Source: Rhizobium sp. CIAT894 (GTDB lineage: Bacteria; Pseudomonadota; Alphaproteobacteria; Rhizobiales; Rhizobiaceae). Taken from it: 64,000 bases of DNA. A program made the position numbers and the translations under genes. This document shows, piece by piece, positions 24,461 through 32,079 of the stretch. The notes below the pieces were generated by a model. It was not told the origin of the DNA. It searched no databases and worked only from the letters and a program-made list of their open reading frames with translations. The stretch spans positions 561,001-625,000 of the forward strand of contig NZ_CP020947.1 of NCBI RefSeq assembly GCF_000172795.2. The letters are read 5' to 3'. Each line of letters starts with the position of its first letter. The stretch's first letter is position 1.

Positions 24461-25093
24461 ATGGCATCCAACGCCTTCGCAGGCCTTCTGAATTCCAGCG
24501 CCGATCGCCATTCGCCGTTCGACGATGCGCAGGGCATCGTCGCCGGCAGCATGCTCGCCGTGCTCGGCGTCTCGCTTCTGTCGGGCGCGGGGCTGCTCGC
24601 CGGCGGCACGGCCGGTCTTGCCTTTCTCGCCCATTATGCGACGGGTTTTAGCTTCGGCCTCTGCTTCTTTGCCGTGAACCTGCCCTTCTATTATCTCGCC
24701 TTTCGCCGATTGGGGCCGGCCTTCACCATCAAGACGTTCGCCGCCATCGCGCTGACCTCGATCCTGTCCGAATTCGTGCCGGGCTTTATCGGCATCACGC
24801 ATGTCAATCCTATCGCCGGGGCGCTGTTTGGCGGCCTCGTCATCGGCGCCGGCATGCTGGCGCTCTTCCGCCATCGCGCCAGCCTCGGCGGCATCGGCAT
24901 TCTCGCCCTCTATATCCAGGATCGTCTCGGCTGGCGCGCCGGCCTCGTTCAGCTCGGCTTCGACCTTGTTATCCTGGCGCTCTCCTTCTTCGTCGCCAGT
25001 CCCTTTATCATCGCCTGCTCTGTGCTCGGCGCGGTCGTGCTCAACCTTGCGATTGCCATCAATCACCGCAAGGACCGCTATATCGCCGTGTGA
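24461..25093 (+). CDS. YitT-family membrane protein, paralogue 2
   Basis: 210 residues, strongly similar to the protein at 22020-22655: GSMLAVLGVSLLSGAGLLAGGTAGLAFL, then FTIKTFAAIALTSILSE, RHRASLGGIGILALYIQ and AIAINHRKDRYIAV align one-to-one. About five or six membrane helices. Function unknown. GGGGAAC precedes the ATG. It is divergent from the Rrf2/AhpD-like operon and shares its operator-bearing promoter region. The helicase gene follows in the same frame right after its stop. Confidence 0.9.
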   Translation: MASNAFAGLLNSSADRHSPFDDAQGIVAGSMLAVLGVSLLSGAGLLAGGTAGLAFLAHYATGFSFGLCFFAVNLPFYYLAFRRLGPAFTIKTFAAIALTSILSEFVPGFIGITHVNPIAGALFGGLVIGAGMLALFRHRASLGGIGILALYIQDRLGWRAGLVQLGFDLVILALSFFVASPFIIACSVLGAVVLNLAIAINHRKDRYIAV

Positions 25094-25117
25094 GGCGACG
25101 GCCGCTCTTCTTTTTCC

Positions 25118-27652
25118 TTGAGGTTTCACTACCTTCAGGATGTGGACCAGATCGATTCCGAAGCCCGCGCCCTGCTGCCTGCCGCCTTTGCCCGCTGGTT
25201 TGCGGAAAAGGGCTGGCGCCCGCGCGCCCATCAGCTGGAACTGCTTGCCCGCGCCGAGGCCGGCGAAAGCACGCTGCTGATTGCTCCCACAGGCGCCGGC
25301 AAGACGCTCGCCGGTTTCCTGCCCTCGCTCACCGATCTCACCCGTCGCGGCAGGATTCCGCCCGGCTCCGCCTTCACCGGCATCCATACGCTCTACGTCT
25401 CGCCGCTGAAGGCGCTGGCGATCGATATCGAGCGCAACCTGATGAAGCCGGTGGCGGAAATGGGCCTGCCGGTCACCGTCGAAAACCGCACCGGCGATAC
25501 GCCGAACGCCAAGCGCCAGCGCCAGAAGCTCAATCCGCCGGATATTCTGCTGACGACGCCCGAGCAGGTCGCCCTGCTGCTGGCCAACCACGAGGCCGAG
25601 CGCTTCTTCAAGGATCTGAAATATGTCGTGCTCGACGAGCTGCATTCGCTGGTCACTTCGAAGCGCGGCCATATGCTGTCGCTCGGCCTTGCCCGTTTGC
25701 GCCGCCTTGCGCCCGACCTCAAGACCATCGGCCTGTCGGCGACCGTCGCCGAGCCGATGGATCTGCAGAAATGGCTGGTCGGGCAGGAGGAGGGGAGCAA
25801 GCATCATGCGGGTCTCGTCGTCGTCGAAGGCGGCGCTAAACCCGACATCTCGATCCTGTCGACGGAGGAACGTATTCCCTGGGCCGGCCATTCCGCCAAA
25901 TATGCCATTCCCGATGTCTACACCAAGCTCCTCGACCACCAGACGACGCTGCTCTTCGTCAATACCCGCAGCCAGGCCGAGATGCTGTTCCAGGAACTCT
26001 GGACGATCAATGACGACAACCTGCCGATCGCCCTCCATCACGGCTCGCTCGATGTCGCCCAGCGCCGCAAGGTCGAGGCGGCGATGGCCGAAAACCGGCT
26101 GCGCGCCGTCGTCGCCACCTCGACGCTCGATCTCGGCATCGACTGGGGCGATGTCGATCTCGTCATCCATGTCGGCGCGCCGAAGGGGGCGTCGCGTCTT
26201 GCCCAGCGCATCGGCCGCGCCAATCACCGCATGGACGAGCCCTCGAAGGCGATCCTCGTGCCGGCCAACCGTTTCGAGGTGATGGAGTGCCAGGCCGCGC
26301 TCGACGCCAATTATATCGGCGCTCAGGATACCCCGCCCGTCGGCCGCGGCGCGCTCGACGTGCTCGCCCAGCACGTGCTCGGCATGGCCTGCGCCGAACC
26401 TTTCGACATGCTGGAACTCTACGACGAAGTCACCAGCGCCTCGCCCTATGCCGATCTCACCTGGGAGACCTTCGAGCGCGCCGTCGATTTCGTCGCGACC
26501 GGCGGTTATGCGCTTCGAACCTATGAGCGTTACGCCCGCATCCGCAAGACCAAGGAGGGTCGCTGGCGCGTTTCCAATCCCGCCGTCGCCCAGCAATACC
26601 GCCTCAACCTCGGCACCATCGTCGAAAGCCCAATGCTGAATATCCGCATGGTCAAGCGCGGCGAGGGCGGCCGGATCGGCCGCGGCGGCGCCACGCTGGG
26701 AAAGGTCGAGGAATATTTCCTCGAGCAATTGTCGCCCGGCGATACTTTCGTCTTCTCCGGCAAAGTGCTGCGTTTCGAGGGCATCCGCGAAAACGAATGC
26801 CTGGCCTCGCAGGCCTTTTCCCTTGATCCGAAAATCCCGTCCTACAACGGCGGTAAGTTTCCGCTGTCGACCTATCTCGCCGAGCAGGTGCGGGCGATGA
26901 TCGCCGATCCCGACCGCTGGCGCCATTTGCCGGATCAGGTGCGCGATTGGCTGTCCTTGCAAGACGACAAGTCGATGCTGCCGAAGCGCGACGAGTTCCT
27001 GATCGAAACCTTCCCGCGCGGCAGCCGCGGTTATATGGTCGCCTATCCCTTCGAAGGCCGTCTCGCCCATCAGACGCTCGGCATGCTGCTCACCCGCCGG
27101 CTGGAGCGGGCGGGCGCCAAGCCGCTCGGCTTCGTCGCCACCGATTATTCGCTGGCCGTCTGGGGCCTGGAGGATATCGGGCTGATGATCGGCAATGGCC
27201 GGCTCAACCTCTCCGACCTGTTCGACGAGGACATGCTCGGCGATGATCTCGAGGCCTGGCTCGACGAATCCTTCCTGCTGAAGCGCACCTTCCGCAATTG
27301 CGCCGTGATTGCGGGCTTGATCGAGCGCCGCCATCCCGGCAAGGAAAAGAGCGGCCGCCAGATCACCGTCTCTGCCGATCTGATCTATGACGTGCTGCGC
27401 AGCCACGAGCCGGATCACATCCTGCTGCAGGCGACCCGCCAGGATGCGGCGACCGGACTTTTGGATATCAGCCGTCTTGGCGATATGCTGAGGCGAATCA
27501 GGGGCCACATCACCCATCGCCCGCTCGACCATATTTCCCCGCTCGCCGTGCCGGTGATGCTGGAAATCGGCCGTGAAGCGGTGCCGGGCGAGGCCCATGA
27601 TGCGCTGCTCGCCGAAGCGGCCGACGATCTGATCGCCGAAGCTCTGGCATGA
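25118..27652 (+). CDS. Ligase-associated DNA damage response DEXH helicase (Lhr-like)
   Basis: About 844 residues. Superfamily-2 helicase motifs: LIAPTGAGKTLAGFLPSL (Walker A), VVLDELHSL (DExH), GLSATVAEP (III), LFVNTRSQAEMLF (IV), ATSTLDLGIDWGDVDLVIH (V) and LAQRIGRANHR (VI). The Lhr-type winged helix and C-terminal domain follow. Together with pdeM (overlapping the 3' end by four bases) it belongs to the ligase-associated repair set, but no ATP ligase or exonuclease gene is nearby. The start is uncertain: no ATG is available, TTG at 25118 and GTG at 25142 are both possible, and neither has an ideal ribosome site. Confidence 0.93.
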   Translation: MRFHYLQDVDQIDSEARALLPAAFARWFAEKGWRPRAHQLELLARAEAGESTLLIAPTGAGKTLAGFLPSLTDLTRRGRIPPGSAFTGIHTLYVSPLKALAIDIERNLMKPVAEMGLPVTVENRTGDTPNAKRQRQKLNPPDILLTTPEQVALLLANHEAERFFKDLKYVVLDELHSLVTSKRGHMLSLGLARLRRLAPDLKTIGLSATVAEPMDLQKWLVGQEEGSKHHAGLVVVEGGAKPDISILSTEERIPWAGHSAKYAIPDVYTKLLDHQTTLLFVNTRSQAEMLFQELWTINDDNLPIALHHGSLDVAQRRKVEAAMAENRLRAVVATSTLDLGIDWGDVDLVIHVGAPKGASRLAQRIGRANHRMDEPSKAILVPANRFEVMECQAALDANYIGAQDTPPVGRGALDVLAQHVLGMACAEPFDMLELYDEVTSASPYADLTWETFERAVDFVATGGYALRTYERYARIRKTKEGRWRVSNPAVAQQYRLNLGTIVESPMLNIRMVKRGEGGRIGRGGATLGKVEEYFLEQLSPGDTFVFSGKVLRFEGIRENECLASQAFSLDPKIPSYNGGKFPLSTYLAEQVRAMIADPDRWRHLPDQVRDWLSLQDDKSMLPKRDEFLIETFPRGSRGYMVAYPFEGRLAHQTLGMLLTRRLERAGAKPLGFVATDYSLAVWGLEDIGLMIGNGRLNLSDLFDEDMLGDDLEAWLDESFLLKRTFRNCAVIAGLIERRHPGKEKSGRQITVSADLIYDVLRSHEPDHILLQATRQDAATGLLDISRLGDMLRRIRGHITHRPLDHISPLAVPVMLEIGREAVPGEAHDALLAEAADDLIAEALA

Positions 27653-28407
27653 TGATGACGACTGGGAAAAACACGACTGTGATGAACCGCCTGGCGCTGG
27701 CGCGCAACATTTCCGGACTGGCCGCGATACCCGGCATCGAGACATCGGTGAACGGCGTTGCCGCCGTCTGCGATCCGCTCGGCGCCCTCTATCTGCCGGA
27801 CGCCGGCCTGCTCGTCGTCTCCGATCTGCATCTGGAAAAGGGCGCCGCCTTCGCCCGCCGCGGCATGATGCTGCCGCCCTATGATACGCTGGCGACGTTG
27901 ACGGTGCTGGCCGCCGTGATCTCGCGGTATGATCCGAAGCTCGTCGTCTCGCTCGGCGACAATTTCCACGACCGCATCGGCTCCAAACACCTGCCGGAGA
28001 ATTTTCGCGCGCTGATCGTCGCCATGGCGCGCGGCCGCGAATGGATCTGGATCAACGGCAATCACGATCCCGACGGCGTCGTCGATCTGCCCGGTGTTTC
28101 CACCGACGAGCTGCATTATGCCGGCCTGACCTTCCGCCACGAGCCGAGGAACGGTCTACAGAGCGGCGAAATCGCCGGCCATCTGCACCCGTCGGCCACC
28201 GTGCGCCGCCGCGACAAATCCGTCCGCCGCCCGTGTTTCGCCACCGACGGCGCCCGCCTGCTGATGCCCGCCTTCGGCGTCATGAGCGGCGGCCTGGATC
28301 TCGGCCATCAGGCGATGAAAGGCCTCTTCGACACATCGTCGCTGGTGGCCCATCTCTTGGGGCGCGATCGGATTTATTCGGTGCGGTATGGGAATTTGCG
28401 GGGGTAG
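27649..28407 (+). CDS. pdeM: Ligase-associated DNA damage response endonuclease PdeM
   Basis: About 252 residues with a calcineurin-like metallophosphoesterase domain. All metal motifs are present: VVSDLHLEKG (DxH), LGDNFHDR (GDxxHD), INGNHDPD (GNHD) and IAGHLHP (GHxH). The first ATG overlaps the helicase stop codon (ATGA), so the two are coupled; starts at the following ATGs or at the ATG 11 codons on (MNRLALARN) are alternatives. The role is inferred from the family: phosphodiesterase/nuclease work in DNA end repair with the ligase-associated helicase. Confidence 0.93.
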   Translation: MMMTTGKNTTVMNRLALARNISGLAAIPGIETSVNGVAAVCDPLGALYLPDAGLLVVSDLHLEKGAAFARRGMMLPPYDTLATLTVLAAVISRYDPKLVVSLGDNFHDRIGSKHLPENFRALIVAMARGREWIWINGNHDPDGVVDLPGVSTDELHYAGLTFRHEPRNGLQSGEIAGHLHPSATVRRRDKSVRRPCFATDGARLLMPAFGVMSGGLDLGHQAMKGLFDTSSLVAHLLGRDRIYSVRYGNLRG

Positions 28408-28427
28408 GAACTGTTATCCCTGATGGG

Positions 28428-28559
28428 GCTTGCTTGGCACGCCCCCAATAGTCTGTTCAAAAAGCGGGTATCGGGCTGGCCGTCGGTCATGAGCTTGATC
28501 ATTGCGGCCTGGATGAAAGTAAGGCTCGTCGCTGAAAAGCGCTTGAAATCCTTCGCCAC
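28428..28559 (-). pseudogene. Possible remnant of a transposase C-terminus
   Basis: The minus strand encodes AKDFKRFSATSLTFIQAAMI followed by KLMT, which to my eye resembles the last helix of IS5-type transposases (a KDF...S..FI..A.I.L. pattern). No start-proximal domain, catalytic residues or terminal repeats are present, and the frame has no ribosome site. It could be chance. The flanking lipoprotein gene at 28608 has atypical composition, which would fit past insertion activity. Confidence 0.25.
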
Positions 28560-28607
28560 GCCGGTTTATTCCGGGCCGGCCGAAGCCCTACGGCAGGAAG
28601 CAAATCA

Positions 28608-28922
28608 TTGAGCTATGCTGCACTTAAAATCCCCAAGTTGCTTACTGTGTTGACGGCGTTGGCAGCAGGCACGCTCTCTGGCTGCGCCAGAATGCCGCCG
28701 GTATTTTCCGACGATGGCGCGTCAATTTCATTCAAGGGTGAAAAGTTTGAGTATCGCGCACCCGGTCAGGCTGAGGTGTCCTGCAAATTTGATAATACGC
28801 GAAAATTGGCAGTTTGTGACAATGGCCTAACCTCCGAGTTGGTAGTGGCAGGGCTTCCCTTCCGTGGCGTCGTCATAGTTGAATTCAGTGGGCGGCGGTT
28901 CAGGCCCGCAAAACACCCCTAA
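28608..28922 (+). CDS. Small lipoprotein of unknown function
   Basis: 104 residues starting at TTG, with AGGA nine bases upstream. The N-terminus KLLTVLTALAAGTLSGC is a lipoprotein signal with lipobox LSGC. The mature part has two cysteines (EVSCKFDN and AVCDNG) and is beta-rich. Base composition is clearly lower in G+C than the flanking pdeM and transglycosylase genes, hinting at a different origin. No family recognised. Confidence 0.65.
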   Translation: MSYAALKIPKLLTVLTALAAGTLSGCARMPPVFSDDGASISFKGEKFEYRAPGQAEVSCKFDNTRKLAVCDNGLTSELVVAGLPFRGVVIVEFSGRRFRPAKHP

Positions 28923-29001
28923 ACCATCGCTCCTTCCAAAAGGCCGACCAGCGCTAACGCGCTCTTCTTAGACCAAGCCGCCATTCTTGGACGGACACTA
29001 A

Positions 29002-29583
29002 TCAATCACACCCCTGCAACTGCTGCTGATATGTCCCAGCCATCCGCGCGAACTTCTGCGCGGTCTGCTGCAATTGCCCGTTCGAGCGCCAGTCGCCGCG
29101 CTTATATCCGGTCGGGCCGGAATAATAGGCGAGATAGAGATTATAGGCATCGTTCAGCGGAATGCCGGTCTCGGCGCTGTTCTGGGCGTGGTACCAGCCG
29201 ATGAAATCGATCGCGTCGGCGAAGTTTGCCCGCCGCGCCGTCCAATTCCCCGTCTGCGACTGATAATGATCCCATGTGCCGTCGAGCGCCTGCGAATAAC
29301 CGTAGGCGGTCGACGGCCGGGTCCAGGGAATGAAGCCGAACAGTTTGGTGCGCGGCGGCCGCGCATAGGGCTGGAAGCCGGATTCGGTATACATCGTCGC
29401 CATCAGGATCGGCACCGGCACGCCGTATTTCTTCTCCGTCCGCTCGGCCGCACTCTGCCAACTGGAGAAGAGCCCGTCGCGCTGATCGAAGACGGCGCAA
29501 ATGTTCCGCGTCTGCTTCGGCGCCGTCGCGCAGCCGGCAAGCAGCGCGAGACCCATAGCGGCCAGAACGATACGAGTACGCAT
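29002..29583 (-). CDS. Lytic-transglycosylase-like (SLT) lipoprotein
   Basis: 193 residues. The signal RIVLAAMGLALLAGC has lipobox LAGC. The SLT/lysozyme-like domain carries the probable catalytic Glu in MATMYTESGFQPYARPP, then STAYGYSQALDGTWDHYQ and the C-terminal NLYLAYYSGPTGYKRGDW. It probably cleaves peptidoglycan in the outer-membrane/periplasm space. A single-gene unit; the ATG has GAGAGG upstream. Confidence 0.92.
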   Translation of the reverse strand: MRTRIVLAAMGLALLAGCATAPKQTRNICAVFDQRDGLFSSWQSAAERTEKKYGVPVPILMATMYTESGFQPYARPPRTKLFGFIPWTRPSTAYGYSQALDGTWDHYQSQTGNWTARRANFADAIDFIGWYHAQNSAETGIPLNDAYNLYLAYYSGPTGYKRGDWRSNGQLQQTAQKFARMAGTYQQQLQGCD

Positions 29584-29689
29584 GACAAAACCTCTCGTTT
29601 CGGAGAGATTACTAACTCGTAAATGTTAAAAACCGGTTTTTAGTCGAATACGAAGTTTTCTGAGGAACTGCCACCCAGGAATCGACGGT

Positions 29690-30490
29690 TCAATCCTTGC
29701 GGAAGATCAGGCTGGCACCCCAGCCGGTGATGACGGCGAGAGCTACGGACGCAAAGCCGTAGAGGATCGGCTGGCTGTGCGCCGCATCGGTGATGGTCTG
29801 CTCGATGCCGGTCTTGATGACGCGCAGCGGCAGCGATTCCTGGGTCACCAGATTGCCGCTCTTGAAGAGATAGGCGCGCACGGTGTGGACGCCGTTCGGA
29901 ATGTTCGCCGGCAGGCGCAGGCTCGCCTTGAAAAGGTTGGAGGAAACGAACCGCACGCCGCTCGGGTTGCGGTCGTAGAAGCCGCCGCCCTGCTGCAGCC
30001 GCCGGAAGGCATCGCGGAATTCGCCGAGATTGCTGCCGTCGCCGACGAAGCCGACCGGCGTCAGCGGAATGTGATCGATGCCGATCCCCTGATCGGTCAG
30101 TTCGAGCGGCGTCGTCAGGTCGTCGATCATCCGCGAACTCGACATCGAATAGGAGTGCGGCACCGCCTCGAAGGTCATCGAGCGCCTGTTCACCCAGATG
30201 CCGAAAACGCGCTCCTTCTTGCGCACCGTTGCATCCTGGCGCGGGCCCTCCAGCACCACGACCACGTCATACTGGCCGATGGCGAGCAGCAGCTGATCGG
30301 TATTCGAGAGCGCCCCGAAGATCGTCAGATCGGCACCGTGGAAATCCGAGGTAATGGCGATTTCGCTGGTCGAGGTGCCGATCTCGAGCCCTTCGCGCAC
30401 CGCTTCGGTGGACTGCCCGGGCAGCCATTGCGCGCCGGCAACCGCTGGCAGCAGGCAAAGGAATGTCATGACGGCGGCAAGCAGGCGCAT
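29690..30490 (-). CDS. TIGR02186 family membrane-anchored protein
   Basis: 266 residues: signal peptide (LLAAVMTFLCLLPAVAGA), a periplasmic beta-rich domain with EIAITSDFHGADLTIFGAL, then VVVVLEGPRQDATVRKKERVFGIWVN, and a C-terminal membrane helix (ILYGFASVALAVITGWGASLIF). This layout is the TIGR02186 family, which typically accompanies TauE/SafE permeases in alphaproteobacteria. Its start overlaps the stop of the upstream TauE/SafE gene by one base (TGATG), which implies coupled translation. A partner role in anion export is an inference. Confidence 0.9.
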   Translation of the reverse strand: MRLLAAVMTFLCLLPAVAGAQWLPGQSTEAVREGLEIGTSTSEIAITSDFHGADLTIFGALSNTDQLLLAIGQYDVVVVLEGPRQDATVRKKERVFGIWVNRRSMTFEAVPHSYSMSSSRMIDDLTTPLELTDQGIGIDHIPLTPVGFVGDGSNLGEFRDAFRRLQQGGGFYDRNPSGVRFVSSNLFKASLRLPANIPNGVHTVRAYLFKSGNLVTQESLPLRVIKTGIEQTITDAAHSQPILYGFASVALAVITGWGASLIFRKD

Positions 30491-31413
30491 CAGTTGCCGG
30501 CTCCCATCACCACCGAATAGACGTCGGCCGGCGTCACCACCAGCGCGATCGCCAGGCGCAGGCCGACGGCGAGCACCAGCAGGCCGAGCAGGGCGCGCAG
30601 CTGCTCGCCGCGCAGCTTCTGGCCGACGCGCACGCCGTATTGCGCCCCGACGACACCCGCCACCATCAGGATGAAGGCGAGCACGATGTCGACGGAAAAA
30701 TTCGTCGCCGCCTGCACGATCGTCGTATAGGCGGTGACGAAAATGATCTGGAACAGCGAGGTGCCGACGACGACATTGGTCGGGATGCGCAGGAGATAGA
30801 TCATCGCCGGCACCATGATGAAGCCGCCGCCGACACCCATGATCGAGGTGAGGATGCCGATCGCGAAACCGAGCGCGACGATCGGAATGACGCTGAGAAA
30901 AATCTTCGATTTCTTGAAGCGCACCTTGAGCGGCAGCTTGTGCACCCAGTGCTGGTGGCCGGGCTTGCGTGGCGTCGGCGGTTCGTTGCGCGCGGCGCGG
31001 CGCATCGCATTGATGCTTTCGAGCAGCATCAGCCCGCCGACAGTACCGAGGAAGATGACATACATCAGCGAGATGATCAGATCGAGCTGGCCGATGGCGC
31101 GCAGCAGCGAGAAGATCCAGATGCCGACTGTGGCACCCGAGAGACCGCCGATCAAAAGCACCGTGCCGAGCTTGACGTCGAGCGTGCCGCGCCGGAAATG
31201 GGTGATCGCGCCCGATATGGATGAGGCAACCACCTGGTTGGCGCCGGTCGCGACCGCAACGACCGGGGGAATATTGTAGAAGATCAACAGCGGCGTGATC
31301 AGAAAGCCGCCGCCGACGCCGAACATTCCAGACAGGAATCCGACGGCGGCCCCCATGCCGAGAATGATGAAAATGTTCACCGACAATTCTGCGATGGGCA
31401 GATAGATTGTCAC
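30490..31413 (-). CDS. TauE/SafE-family sulfite/organosulfur-type permease
   Basis: About 307 residues. Two repeats of the family signature are seen: GFLSGMFGVGGGFLITPLL near the N-terminus and GILTSIMGVGGGFIMVPAM near residue 190, each starting a set of about four membrane helices. They are separated by a basic cytoplasmic loop (RNEPPTPRKPGHQHWVHK). Members export sulfite, sulfoacetate or related anions; substrate here is unknown. I use GTG with GGGG upstream (VTIYLPIAELSV). A longer ATG start would add an Arg-rich stretch. Operon with the TIGR02186 gene. Confidence 0.9.
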   Translation of the reverse strand: MTIYLPIAELSVNIFIILGMGAAVGFLSGMFGVGGGFLITPLLIFYNIPPVVAVATGANQVVASSISGAITHFRRGTLDVKLGTVLLIGGLSGATVGIWIFSLLRAIGQLDLIISLMYVIFLGTVGGLMLLESINAMRRAARNEPPTPRKPGHQHWVHKLPLKVRFKKSKIFLSVIPIVALGFAIGILTSIMGVGGGFIMVPAMIYLLRIPTNVVVGTSLFQIIFVTAYTTIVQAATNFSVDIVLAFILMVAGVVGAQYGVRVGQKLRGEQLRALLGLLVLAVGLRLAIALVVTPADVYSVVMGAGN

Positions 31414-32079
31414 AACCGACCCCGAATGATGACCGCGCCTGCCGGGCGGTTTCCGTCCCGTCCCCGTTCGAATGCGCACCATACTGTGAAATCGTTGCCA
31501 GAGGCTTTCGATCGGCCTGATTGGCGATGGAGATCGATGGCAGGAGATTCGGCGATGCGCGGATCGATATGTCCCGCATAATCCGGCTTTTTTCAGATTG
31601 CATGACGGGCGGGAGCAAAAAGTGGAGAAAGCCTTGCGGCATAGTGCCGCCAGGCTCGGATCGCGGACAAAGTCCGCCGAGGCTTGGGGGTCGTACGCGA
31701 CGGCTGCCCCCCGGGGGCAAGGGGCGTGCCTCGCGAGATGCCAGTGAGGGAGGGAGAGGTCACGGCATATCCCTTCTCCCCGCGTGCGGGAGACGGTGCC
31801 GGGCCCACACTCTCTTCCCTCATTCCTGTGCTCGTCACAGGAATCCAGCCACGGCGCGTCCGCGCCGTGAATGAATCAATATCCTAAGAGGAAAAGTCTC
31901 TCGCGCCCAAGGACTTGGGCGCACTGGATTCCTGTGACGAGCACAGGAATGAGGGAGATTGTAGTAGCCGTTTCACCCAACTTTCTGCCAATGCGGATAA
32001 AGCCCATACGCCCAAAGGGCACCGACCCGTCTTTCGGATACCGAGAGAAGAATAGGGAAACCGTCCGCCGCGGCGCCTC
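31414..32079. other. 666-bp gene-free interval of mosaic repeats
   Basis: It holds pieces of REP-like elements (31685-31800, including TCCCTTCTCCCCGCG and a GGGAG partner) and the perfect long inverted repeat at 31817-31955. Short frames on both strands lack ribosome sites and coding character. Confidence 0.6.
31817..31955. repeat. Perfect 32-bp inverted repeat flanking 75 bp
   Basis: Arm 31817-31848 begins CCCTCATTCCTGTGCTCG. Arm 31924-31955 is its exact reverse complement and ends ACAGGAATGAGGG. Each arm also contains CCTGTGCTCGTCACAGG, a small hairpin of its own. The middle contains GGCGCGTCCGCGCC and GCGCCCAAGGACTTGGGCGC hairpins. The family is found widely in rhizobial intergenic DNA. 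Confidence 0.85.

Noticed and set aside
24413..27745. A 1110-codon open frame on the minus strand opposite the Lhr-type helicase
   Set aside because: It mirrors the codon phase of the high-GC helicase gene. The translation is low-complexity (Arg/Gly/His/Asp-rich) with no domain, membrane or signal features, while the plus strand has all helicase motifs.
28423..28611. A 62-codon plus-strand frame before the small lipoprotein
   Set aside because: No ribosome site, mixed composition and no features. The same DNA reads better, though still weakly, as a transposase scar on the other strand.
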